Notes: generated from the sequence alone by a model not told the origin. A stretch of 5,060 nucleotides of DNA from Portiera aleyrodidarum_D (GCF_902713745.1 NZ_CACTJB010000005.1:1-5060), one strand, 5' to 3'; positions 1 through 5,009 are shown, counted from the stretch's first letter. Numbers and translations: made by a program.

Positions 1-27
1 TCGAAGGTTCAAATCCTTCTCTCTCCA
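1..27 (+). tRNA. 3' end of a tRNA, probably plastid-type tRNA-Ser (5' part outside window)
   Basis: Only the T arm and the 3' acceptor strand are inside the window. Positions 3-7 (GAAGG) pair perfectly with 15-19 (CCTTC) around the seven-base loop TTCAAAT (8-14), a standard T loop. Positions 20-26 (TCTCTCC) are the 3' strand of a 7-bp acceptor stem and 27 (A) is the discriminator. The next bases are TCC, so CCA is not encoded and would be added after transcription. The missing 5' strand should read GGAGAGA, which is typical of plastid tRNA-Ser genes (trnS-GCU and trnS-UGA families). The two bases before the T stem would belong to the end of the long variable arm of a class II tRNA. The anticodon is not visible, so the isoacceptor cannot be assigned and serine is an inference from the acceptor stem. 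Being a tRNA 3' end is well supported. Confidence 0.85.
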
Positions 28-345
28 TCCTAACGTAATACTTTGTTCTTTTATTTGTTGTGTTGAGATGAGATGAAGTGTGTTGTGTTGAGATGTTGTT
101 TTTTGAATTGATATGCTTTTGTTTTTAGTTTATATTATGTGATCTTTTGTGATTTTGTATTATCGTTGATATGTTATTTATTGAGTGAGGAGCTTTTGTT
201 GTTTTGAGCAAACGAGGTAGAGGTGTGTTAATCTTTAAATATGATATGTTGAGTTGAGATGTTGTTTTGCTTTTTATTTCATGTAAGGTTGTGGTTTTGA
301 TTAGGTGTAGTGTGTTGTGTAAGGTTATAATTTTGGGTTTAACTT
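28..345. other. G/T-rich noncoding block after the tRNA
   Basis: The first 30 or so bases after the tRNA are an ordinary AT-rich spacer. From about 60 the top strand becomes G/T-rich and is made of five-base words such as TTGTG, TTGAG and ATGAG. A 16-base word string beginning GTTGAGATG occurs twice, at 87-102 and 253-268. Stops fall in every frame and no open frame of useful length is present. No inverted repeat followed by a T run that would be a convincing 3' processing or termination signal was seen next to the tRNA. Confidence 0.7.
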
Positions 346-470
346 ATATTATTACACATAACTAACTTAATACAACATTACACAACACCTCAAAACATAA
401 CACATTAATCCAAAACAATCACTAACTTAAACAAACCTAAACCATTACACAAACAATTTAAACAACTTAA
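346..470. other. A/C-rich noncoding block
   Basis: The top strand switches to A/C-rich words (ACTTA, ACATT, AAACC, ACAAC), which are reverse complements of the words in the flanking G/T blocks. G is almost absent from the top strand here. No gene, RNA fold or longer repeat was recognised. The block reads as an inverted piece of the same type of sequence. Confidence 0.65.
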
Positions 471-490
471 TGTAATGTGGTATGTTTAGT

Positions 491-510
491 GGTGTGGTGT
501 GGTGTGGTGT
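491..510 (+). repeat. Tandem pentanucleotide array (GGTGT)4
   Basis: Four perfect copies of GGTGT, followed directly by TGTGT and TTGTA words that differ by one or two bases. This fits local expansion of one five-base unit inside the wider pentamer landscape. Confidence 0.9.
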
Positions 511-536
511 TGTGTTGTAAGTTGTTGTGTAATGTA

Positions 537-579
537 ATGTAATGTAATTTAATTTATATTAATGTAATTTTTTTTAATT
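537..579 (+). repeat. Dispersed element copy A (43 bp, inverted match at 4546-4588)
   Basis: Two or more GTAAT units run into TTTATATTAATGTAAT and then an eight-base T run followed by AATT. The 43 bases are an exact reverse complement of 4546-4588, including the T-run length. Related copies lie at 1279-1346 (same strand) and 2784-2817 (opposite strand). The element is longer and less regular than the surrounding tandem words, so it looks like a unit that has been copied or moved by recombination. It has no coding capacity, and its function is unknown. Confidence 0.9.
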
Positions 580-722
580 TAAACCATTACAACACACTAC
601 ACCTCAAAAACAATTTAAACATTACAAACCACAACTTTAAACGCATTAACTCACAACAACTTAACTTAATACAAAATAAAATAACTTAAAATACACTAAA
701 ACACATAACAACACACTTCAAC
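580..722. other. A/C-rich noncoding block
   Basis: Top-strand words are again ACTTA, ACAAC, AAACC and ACATA. No open frame, RNA fold or long internal repeat was found. It ends at an abrupt change to G/T-rich sequence just after a CAACTTAGG string near 720. Confidence 0.65.
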
Positions 723-820
723 TTAGGTTAGTGTAGTTTGTGTAAGTAAAGTAAGTTGACTTTAAGTTTGTGTAGTGGGTTGTGTTGTGTTGTGTTGTGT
801 TGTAATGTAATGTATTTTAA
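723..820. other. G/T-rich noncoding block with a TGTGT array
   Basis: A short G/T-rich island between two A/C-rich blocks. It holds GTGTA and GTAAG words and then TGTGT x4 (781-800) followed by TGTAA x2 (801-810), a clear case of one pentamer array turning into another by base change. No gene was seen. Confidence 0.65.
781..810 (+). repeat. Compound pentamer array (TGTGT)4(TGTAA)2
   Basis: Four perfect TGTGT units are followed in the same five-base phase by two TGTAA units. The change of word without change of phase suggests mutation of one unit and its later expansion. Confidence 0.88.
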
Positions 821-865
821 CACATAACACCACACTTCATATATTAAATTGAAATAACTTAAACA

Positions 866-890
866 ACATTACATTACATTACATTACATT
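866..890 (+). repeat. Tandem pentanucleotide array (ACATT)5
   Basis: Five perfect ACATT units. The same word, or its complement GTAAT/AATGT, is among the commonest in the window and forms arrays at 1281-1295, 2801-2820 and 3501-3515 as well. Confidence 0.9.
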
Positions 891-1195
891 AATTAACCTT
901 ACACAACACCTTACCCTTACATAAACAAATAAACACACTAACTTAACCCAACTTAAACAATTAATGTAAACCATTACACAAACCTAACTTAAAAAAAAAA
1001 CTTACACTTAATGTAATATAATTTAAACCAATACAAAATAAAATAACTTAAAATAACTTACAACACATAACATAACAACAAATAAATACAACTCAATACA
1101 TAACAACTTATATTACATTTTTTAAACTTAAAATAAAAATACAAACCCAAAACACAACTTGTTTTAATTTACACCACATTAATAACAACTAAACT

Positions 1196-1228
1196 ATTAC
1201 AAAAAACTAAACATACCACAACTTTAAA
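1196..1228 (+). repeat. 33-bp inverted repeat, left copy (partner 4977-5009)
   Basis: These 33 bases, from ATTACAAAAAACTAAACA to ACTTTAAA, are the exact reverse complement of 4977-5009. They include the less regular string CATACCACAACTTTAAA, so the match is not just shared tandem words. The partner directly adjoins the right copy of the 73-bp direct repeat. Confidence 0.9.
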
Positions 1229-1278
1229 AACTAAACTCAAACTTACAACATAACAACTTGAAATGAAATAACTTAACT

Positions 1279-1346
1279 TAATGTAATGTAATGTAATTTA
1301 TATTAATGTAATGTAATTTTTTTTAATTGTTTTTTTGTAATGTAAA
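1279..1346 (+). repeat. Dispersed element copy B; also the whole G/T-rich block here
   Basis: This small G/T-rich island is essentially one copy of the dispersed element. Its left part (1279-1312) is the exact reverse complement of 2784-2817. Its right part (1309-1346), with an eight-base T run, AATTG, a seven-base T run and GTAATGTAAA, is the exact reverse complement of 4528-4565. Between the two parts it has one extra GTAAT unit compared with copies A and D. The surrounding DNA is A/C-rich on both sides, so the island looks inserted or inverted. Confidence 0.9.
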
Positions 1347-1432
1347 CCAAACTAAACTAACACAATTTAATTTAAACTATTACAACTTACTTACATTACA
1401 CTAATAACAACTTGTTTTACACCTACACAAAC

Positions 1433-1446
1433 TTACATTAATGTAA
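1433..1446. repeat. Perfect 14-bp palindrome TTACATTAATGTAA
   Basis: A perfect dyad made from the common word ACATT meeting its reverse complement AATGT. It could arise simply where inverted word arrays meet. No flanking promoter-like or operator-like sequence was recognised. Confidence 0.8.
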
Positions 1447-1550
1447 ACCATTACACCACAACACATAACAACTTAACTTAATGTAAAAACAAAACAATTC
1501 AAATTCAACAACAACTCAACAACAACTTGTTTTACATTACATTAATAACA

Positions 1551-1595
1551 ACTAAACTAAACTAAACTAAACTAAACTAAACTTAACTTAACTTA
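1551..1595 (+). repeat. Compound pentamer array (ACTAA)6(ACTTA)3
   Basis: Six perfect ACTAA units pass in phase into three perfect ACTTA units. This is the clearest example of graded word change in the A/C-rich half. The same ACTAA word forms four units at 2633-2652 and three at 2862-2876; ACTTA/TTAAC forms another array at 2941-2960. Confidence 0.93.
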
Positions 1596-1621
1596 AAGCA
1601 AACCATTACACAACACACCAC

Positions 1622-1651
1622 AAAAACAAAACAAAACAAAACAAAACAAAA
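1622..1651 (+). repeat. Tandem pentanucleotide array (AAAAC)5
   Basis: C occurs exactly every five bases at 1627, 1632, 1637, 1642 and 1647 within an otherwise all-A tract, giving five AAAAC units plus a trailing AAAA. It ends at AGACTTC. Confidence 0.92.
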
Positions 1652-1805
1652 GACTTCAAACCACACCACAACTTAAAAAACAAAATACCCAAAACCACAA
1701 CTAAAAGAAACTCAATACAATACAAAGTAAAATCCAAAAAATTACAACTTACACTACACAAACTAAAACAAAGCAAAACTTATATAAACACATAAAAGAA
1801 CAGAA

Positions 1806-1820
1806 CATAACATAACATAA
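1806..1820 (+). repeat. Tandem pentanucleotide array (CATAA)3
   Basis: Three perfect CATAA units, preceded in phase by CAGAA and followed by CAACA. A four-unit array of the same word lies at 2721-2740. Confidence 0.85.
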
Positions 1821-1860
1821 CAACATCAACAACAAATAAAATCAAATAAAAGAACATAAC

Positions 1861-1875
1861 AGAACAGAACAGAAC
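1861..1875 (+). repeat. Tandem pentanucleotide array (AGAAC)3
   Basis: Three perfect AGAAC units preceded in phase by ATAAC. The same word recurs twice at 1961-1970, after an ACAAC array. Confidence 0.85.
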
Positions 1876-1940
1876 ACTTCATATCATATCAACAACAAAT
1901 AACATAACAGAACAAATAACACAACACATAACACTTCAAC

Positions 1941-1970
1941 ACAACACAACACAACACAACAGAACAGAAC
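1941..1970 (+). repeat. Compound pentamer array (ACAAC)4(AGAAC)2
   Basis: Four perfect ACAAC units change in phase to two AGAAC units, differing by one base. Further in-phase words follow, including CGTTT and CAAAA, each seen twice. Confidence 0.9.
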
Positions 1971-2100
1971 AACAACGTTTCAAAACGTTTCAAATCAAAA
2001 CAAATGACTTCAAATAAAAGAACAAAACATATCATTACAACATAACTTAAAAAAAAACAATTTAAATCAAAACACTTCAAAACACTTCAAAACATATCAA

Positions 2101-2115
2101 GTCAAGTCAAGTCAA
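2101..2115 (+). repeat. Tandem pentanucleotide array (GTCAA)3
   Basis: Three perfect GTCAA units, preceded by ATCAA and followed by AAAAA and a further GTCAA, all in the same five-base phase. The complement TTGAC recurs in the G/T-rich half, for example near 3413 and 3840. Confidence 0.85.
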
Positions 2116-2359
2116 AAAAAGTCAAAACAACATAACTTAAAACAAAACAACTTAAAACAAATAAAATAAAAGAACAAATAAAAACAAATCAAATCAAATC
2201 ATCTCAATTCGTTTCAAAACAACTTAACACAACTTAACTTAAATCATATCAACATCAAATAAAAGAAAAGAACAACATCAACTACAACAACACAACTTAA
2301 ATTAAATTAAACAACACAAAAAAACTCAACTCACCCCACAAAAAACGTAACTTCAACTC

Positions 2360-2421
2360 AACACCTTAACACAAGTCAACTCAAAGAAAAGAAAACAAAA
2401 CAAAACAATTTAAAACTCAAA
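2360..2421 (+). repeat. 62-bp exact inverted repeat, left copy (partner 3920-3981)
   Basis: These 62 bases are the exact reverse complement of 3920-3981. They run from AACACCTTAACACAAGTCAA through AAAGAAAAGAAAACAAAAC to TTTAAAACTCAAA. Allowing one extra T in the partner (3919), the match extends to 2429 and 3911. The sequence is comparatively complex for this window, so common ancestry of the two copies is likely. A shorter related string, CTCAAAAGAAAAGAA, lies at 2525-2539 and matches 3911-3925 inverted. Confidence 0.93.
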
Positions 2422-2632
2422 GAAAAGAAATTCAATTCAACATCAAATCATATCAATTCATATCATATCATCTCAACAACAATTCATATCAATTCACACT
2501 TAATGTAAACCACACCAATACAACTCAAAAGAAAAGAAACTCAAACACAAAAAAACTCAACAACACTAAACCAAACTAAACTATTACAACTTAAACCAAA
2601 CTATTACAAACCATACCACTAAACCACACCAC

Positions 2633-2652
2633 ACTAAACTAAACTAAACTAA
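2633..2652 (+). repeat. Tandem pentanucleotide array (ACTAA)4
   Basis: Four perfect ACTAA units following ACCACACC words. The same succession, ACACC array then ACTAA array, appears at 2842-2876, so the pair of arrays may itself be duplicated. Confidence 0.88.
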
Positions 2653-2720
2653 ACAATTTAAAACTTAACACATAAAATAAAATAACAACACAACTTACAC
2701 TAAACCATTACACAACAACA

Positions 2721-2740
2721 CATAACATAACATAACATAA
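2721..2740 (+). repeat. Tandem pentanucleotide array (CATAA)4
   Basis: Four perfect CATAA units followed by CAACA, the same downstream word as in the CATAA array at 1806-1820, which hints at a longer shared repeat. Confidence 0.88.
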
Positions 2741-2783
2741 CAACATTACATTTAAAAACATCGACCACAAAAAATCACAACTT

Positions 2784-2817
2784 ATTACATTAATATAAAT
2801 TACATTACATTACATTA
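2784..2817 (-). repeat. Dispersed element copy C (34 bp, inverted match at 1279-1312)
   Basis: The reverse complement of this segment equals 1279-1312 over 34 bases: GTAAT units leading into TTTATATTAATGTAAT. It lacks the T-run part of copies A, B and D. The adjoining TACAT array (2801-2820) is part of the copy and is longer here. Confidence 0.88.
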
Positions 2818-2841
2818 CATTACACAACAACTTACAACACA

Positions 2842-2876
2842 ACACCACACCACACCACACCACTAAACTAAACTAA
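2842..2876 (+). repeat. Compound pentamer array (ACACC)4(ACTAA)3
   Basis: Four perfect ACACC units change in phase to three ACTAA units. On the opposite strand this is GGTGT followed by TTAGT words, the same pair seen in the G/T-rich blocks. Confidence 0.9.
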
Positions 2877-2940
2877 ACATACCACATTAACTTATATTAT
2901 AACTTCAATTCAACATTACAAAACATTACACTAAACTAAC

Positions 2941-2973
2941 TTAACTTAACTTAACTTAACCTAACACTAAGTT
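2941..2973. repeat. (TTAAC)4 array and weak hairpin at the main composition switch
   Basis: Four TTAAC units (2941-2960) and one CTAAC end the A/C-rich half. AACTTA at 2953-2958 can pair with TAAGTT at 2968-2973 across a nine-base loop, exactly where the top strand turns G/T-rich. A six-base stem made of common words is weak evidence for a functional hairpin. The location at the switch is what makes it worth recording. Confidence 0.6.
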
Positions 2974-3237
2974 GTTGTTGAGTTAATTTTTAAAATTGTT
3001 TGGGGGTTTGTGTTTGTAATGGATGGATTAATTTAAATTAATTTAAGTGTTGTTGTATTGGTTTACATTAAAGTGTAATGTAGTTTGTTTGTGTTGTGTA
3101 ATGTTGTTATGTGTTGTAATGTGTTATTAAGTTAGTTATGTGTAAGTTGTTTTTACATTACATTAATGTGGTTTAATTTGTGTAAGGTTATTAGTTTTTA
3201 AAGTTGTGGTGTAGTGTAATGGTTTACAAAGTTGGTT

Positions 3238-3310
3238 TAAGTTGAGTTGCTTTGTATTAAGTTGTTTTTGATTTGAGGTTTAGTTGTTGAGTTAGTGTGT
3301 TTAAAGTTGT
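3238..3310 (+). repeat. 73-bp exact direct repeat, left copy (partner 4915-4987)
   Basis: All 73 bases match 4915-4987 without a change, from TAAGTTGAGTTGCTTTG to GTGTGTTTAAAGTTGT. The match stops at ATTG versus GGTA. The copies are about 1.7 kb apart in the same orientation. Exact identity in a region where arrays mutate freely suggests a recent duplication or gene-conversion-like exchange. Confidence 0.95.
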
Positions 3311-3325
3311 ATTGTATTGTATTGT
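3311..3325 (+). repeat. Tandem pentanucleotide array (ATTGT)3
   Basis: Three perfect ATTGT units directly after the 73-bp repeat, grading in phase to ATTGA, TTTGA and TTTGT. The array is absent after the right copy of the repeat. Confidence 0.85.
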
Positions 3326-3485
3326 ATTGATTTGATTTGTTTTTATTTGATTTAATTTACACTAATTTAATTTGTGTTTAATTTGAGGTGTGGTGTCATG
3401 TTTTAAATGGATTGACTTGAGTTGTAATGCTTTGAGGTGTTGTGGTTTAGATTAATTTAATATAAGTTGAATTTAGTGTGTTGTA

Positions 3486-3515
3486 GTGTAGTGTAGTGTA
3501 ATGTAATGTAATGTA
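3486..3515 (+). repeat. Compound pentamer array (GTGTA)3(ATGTA)3
   Basis: Three GTGTA units are followed in phase by three ATGTA units, with TTGTA before and ATGGT after. Each step is a one- or two-base change at fixed phase. Confidence 0.9.
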
Positions 3516-3634
3516 ATGGTGTGTAAGGTTACTTTAATATAAGTTGTGTTAAATTAACTTAAATTACACCACAACTCATTAACTTGTTTTAACTTACACT
3601 AACTTAATGTAATGGTTTATGTTTTAATTTAATA

Positions 3635-3757
3635 TAAGTTGTTGTGGTATGTTTGTGTAATGTAATGTAATGCTTTGTAATGGTTTATGTTATGTTTTAA
3701 ATGGTTAAGTTAAGTTAAGTTTAGTTTAGTGTAGTGTAATTTATTTTGTATTAAGTT
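3635..3757 (+). repeat. 123-bp direct repeat, left copy (partner 4147-4264, 118 bp)
   Basis: The segment runs from TAAGTTGTTGTGGTATG through GCTTTGTAATGGTTTATG to GTATTAAGTT. The right copy is identical except that it has one GTAAT unit fewer (three consecutive units here, two there), which accounts for the 5-bp length difference. This directly shows a single-unit length change of a pentamer array between two otherwise identical copies. Confidence 0.95.
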
Positions 3758-3864
3758 AATATGAGTTAGTGTGTTATGGATTGTTTTTGAGTTTAGTTTG
3801 GATTGATAGGTGTTTTGTGTTATTTTAAGTTGAGTTGAGTTGACTTGTGTTGCTTTGTTGTTGT

Positions 3865-3900
3865 GGGGTTGGGTTGGGTTGAACTTGAGTTAGTGTGGGG
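3865..3900 (+). repeat. G-run cluster with GGGTT units
   Basis: G runs occur at 3865-3868 (4), 3871-3873 (3), 3876-3878 (3) and 3897-3900 (4). The first three are spaced by TT, so the unit is again five bases (GGGTT). The fourth is 18 bases further. This is the densest set of G runs in the window. A G-quadruplex would need one long loop, so that is only a possibility. Confidence 0.7.
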
Positions 3901-3919
3901 TGAGTTGGTGTTCTTTTCT

Positions 3920-3981
3920 TTTGAGTTTTAAATTGTTTTGTTTTGTTTTCTTTTCTTTGAGTTGACTTGTGTTAAGGTGTT
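3920..3981 (-). repeat. 62-bp exact inverted repeat, right copy (partner 2360-2421)
   Basis: Exact reverse complement of 2360-2421, here in the G/T-rich half, starting TTTGAGTTTTAAATTG and ending TTAAGGTGTT. The AAGGTGTT word that closes it is repeated once more immediately after. Upstream at 3911-3919 the match continues with one extra T. Confidence 0.93.
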
Positions 3982-4146
3982 AAGGTGTTGTTGTGTTATT
4001 TTAAGTTGTTATGATATGTGTTGGTTTGTAATGGTTTACATTAATGCTTTGTAATGTTGTTATGTGTAATGGTTTATGCTTTGTAATGGAATGGTTTAAG
4101 TTAAGTTAATTTAATTTACACTAATTTGTTTTAATTTATTTTATTT

Positions 4147-4264
4147 TAAGTTGTTGTGGTATGTTTGTGTAATGTAATGCTTTGTAATGGTTTATGTTAT
4201 GTTTTAAATGGTTAAGTTAAGTTAAGTTTAGTTTAGTGTAGTGTAATTTATTTTGTATTAAGTT
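4147..4264 (+). repeat. 118-bp direct repeat, right copy (partner 3635-3757)
   Basis: Same as the left copy apart from one missing GTAAT unit. The repeats are 512 bases apart start to start. Flanking sequence differs on both sides (TTATTT before and GTATTGG after here), so the borders are well defined. Confidence 0.95.
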
Positions 4265-4305
4265 GTATTGGTTTAAGTTAATTAAAGTTGGTGTGGTTTG
4301 TAATA

Positions 4306-4345
4306 GTTTAGTTTAGACTAGACTAGACTAGTTTAGTTTGGTTTA
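4306..4345 (+). repeat. Pentamer array with internal expansion (GTTTA)2(GACTA)3(GTTTA)(GTTTG)(GTTTA)
   Basis: Read in one phase the words are GTTTA, GTTTA, GACTA, GACTA, GACTA, GTTTA, GTTTG, GTTTA, then ATTTA twice. GACTA is otherwise rare in the window. Its threefold presence inside a GTTTA array is best explained by mutation of one unit and then local copying. Confidence 0.92.
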
Positions 4346-4527
4346 ATTTAATTTAAGTTAGTGTGGTTTGTTTATTTGTTTGTGTAGTGTAGTTTGTTTT
4401 GAAGTGTTTGTGTAAGGTTTGTAATGGTTTAATTTAATTTAAGTTTATATAAGTTAAGTTGTTTGGGTTTGTTTTTTATTTTAAGTTTGTATTGAGTTTG
4501 AATTGTTGTTGAATTGATTGTTTTGTT

Positions 4528-4600
4528 TTTACATTACAAAAAAACAATTAAAAAAAATTACATTAATATAAATTAAATTACATTACATACCACATTACAT
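4528..4600 (-). repeat. Dispersed element copy D; A/C-rich island in G/T-rich half
   Basis: The island is mostly one inverted copy of the dispersed element. 4546-4588 is the exact reverse complement of 537-579 (copy A), and 4528-4565 that of 1309-1346 (copy B), including the seven-base and eight-base homopolymer runs. It therefore carries the most complete form. Both borders are sharp changes from and back to G/T-rich sequence. Confidence 0.9.
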
Positions 4601-4680
4601 TAAGTTAATTTGTTATGGTATGTTGAGGTGTTGTTATGTGTTATGTAATAAGTGTAGTTGTTATGCTTTGTGTTGTTGTT

Positions 4681-4695
4681 GAGTTGAGTTGAGTT
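4681..4695 (+). repeat. Tandem pentanucleotide array (GAGTT)3
   Basis: Three perfect GAGTT units preceded by TTGTT words. The same word recurs at 4862-4871 before the GTTAC array. Confidence 0.85.
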
Positions 4696-4750
4696 GTTAT
4701 GTGTTGTTGTGTAATGGTTTAGTGTAAGTTGTTATATGTTGTTATGATTT

Positions 4751-4786
4751 AATTTTAAAATTGTATTAATACAACCTTTGAAGGTT
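4751..4786. repeat. Three overlapping palindromes in 36 bp
   Basis: AATTTTAAAATT (4751-4762) and TTGTATTAATACAA (4761-4774) are perfect palindromes. AACCTTTGAAGGTT (4773-4786) is a six-base stem with a two-base loop. Each overlaps the next by two bases. The third contains GAAGGTT, which is not made of the usual words. No T run follows that would make it a standard terminator. A near copy of the first palindrome, with one more T, lies at 2985-2997 just after the main switch. Confidence 0.85.
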
Positions 4787-4871
4787 ATGTAATGTTGTAT
4801 GGTTTGTGTTGTAAGTGTAATGGGTTGGTTTGTTTAAGTTATAATGTTGTTAATGGTTTGAGTTGAGTTGA

Positions 4872-4886
4872 GTTACGTTACGTTAC
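4872..4886 (+). repeat. Tandem pentanucleotide array (GTTAC)3
   Basis: Three GTTAC units follow two GTTGA units in phase and are followed by GTTGT. GTTAC is rare elsewhere, so this is a second case of a new word expanded in place. Confidence 0.9.
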
Positions 4887-4914
4887 GTTGTATTTGAGTT
4901 GTAATGTGTTGAGC

Positions 4915-4987
4915 TAAGTTGAGTTGCTTTGTATTAAGTTGTTTTTGATTTGAGGTTTAGTTGTTGAGTTAGTGTGTTTAAAGTTGT
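4915..4987 (+). repeat. 73-bp exact direct repeat, right copy (partner 3238-3310)
   Basis: Identical over all 73 bases to the left copy. Here it is followed by GGTATGTTTAG, the start of the 33-bp inverted repeat copy, with which it overlaps at TTTAAAGTTGT. Confidence 0.95.
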
Positions 4988-5009
4988 GGTATGTTTAGTT
5001 TTTTGTAAT
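4977..5009 (-). repeat. 33-bp inverted repeat, right copy (partner 1196-1228)
   Basis: Exact reverse complement of 1196-1228, starting TTTAAAGTTGTGGTATG and ending TTTTTTGTAAT. Its first 11 bases are shared with the end of the 73-bp direct repeat, so the two repeat families are joined here. Confidence 0.9.

Larger units (their letters stand above)
471..580. other. G/T-rich noncoding block with GGTGT and GTAAT arrays
   Basis: This short block returns to G/T-rich words on the top strand. It holds four perfect tandem GGTGT units (491-510), then TGTGT and GTTGT words, then GTAAT units. It ends in copy A of the dispersed element described separately (537-579). Flanking DNA on both sides is A/C-rich, so the block has the outline of a small inversion. 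Confidence 0.65.
821..1279. other. A/C-rich noncoding block
   Basis: About 460 bases of A/C-rich top strand with no credible open frame. It contains an ACATT array (866-890) and one arm of a 33-bp inverted pair (1196-1228). Words such as ACTTA, AAACC, ACAAC and CATAA dominate. Nothing resembling an RNA gene or promoter stands out. Confidence 0.65.
1347..2967. other. Long A/C-rich noncoding block, 5-bp periodic
   Basis: This is the longest A/C-rich block. Much of it can be read as consecutive five-base words with AA in two fixed places, for example CATAA, CTTAA, AACAA, TTCAA, GTCAA, ATAAA and AGAAC between about 1800 and 2450. G on the top strand is nearly limited to a few words (AGAAC, GTCAA, AAAGA, ACGTT). 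The only open frame above 60 codons, on the minus strand at 1889-2080, is a product of the low-complexity words and I do not accept it as a gene. No RNA gene was seen. Confidence 0.7.
2968..4527. other. Long G/T-rich noncoding block, 5-bp periodic
   Basis: Complementary in word use to 1347-2967. It is built from GTTAA, GTTTA, GTGTA, GTAAT, GTTGA and TTGTG words, usually with G every five bases for long runs, for example 3704-3734. A small A/C-rich island sits near 3545-3600. TAA, TAG and TGA are so frequent on the top strand that no frame stays open, and the bottom strand is equally closed. A five-base G run occurs at 3002-3006. I recognise no gene, RNA or origin motif. Confidence 0.7.

Noticed and set aside
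28..345. Promoter boxes of the TTGACA/TATAAT type and TATA boxes.
   Set aside because: AT-rich word DNA gives frequent partial matches on both strands, but there is no gene downstream to support any of them.
1889..2080. Open frame of 63 codons on the minus strand, rich in Cys, Phe, Leu, Val and Tyr.
   Set aside because: It lies wholly within pentamer arrays (AGAAC, ACAAC, TTCAA words), and the residues simply reflect their G/T-rich complement. It shows no domain, no ribosome binding site and no codon-like three-base pattern, so it is a chance open frame.
491..2876. CRISPR-like array.
   Set aside because: The repeats are contiguous five-base units or dispersed segments at irregular distances. 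There are no evenly spaced repeats with unique spacers and no cas genes.
2941..2960. Telomere-like repeat (TTAAC)n, and GGGTT near 3865.
   Set aside because: Only three or four units each, internal, and embedded among many other pentamers. Known telomere units such as TTAGGG, TTTAGGG or TTAGG are not present as arrays.
2580..4316. Inverted match between about 2580-2620 and 4294-4316 (AAACTATTACAAACC-type string).
   Set aside because: It is inexact and built from common words, so I did not list it as a repeat pair. It is noted as evidence against a simple single palindrome.
4773..4786. Rho-independent type terminator at the AACCTT/AAGGTT stem.
   Set aside because: The stem is only 6 bp with a two-base loop, no T run follows on either side, and no gene ends nearby.
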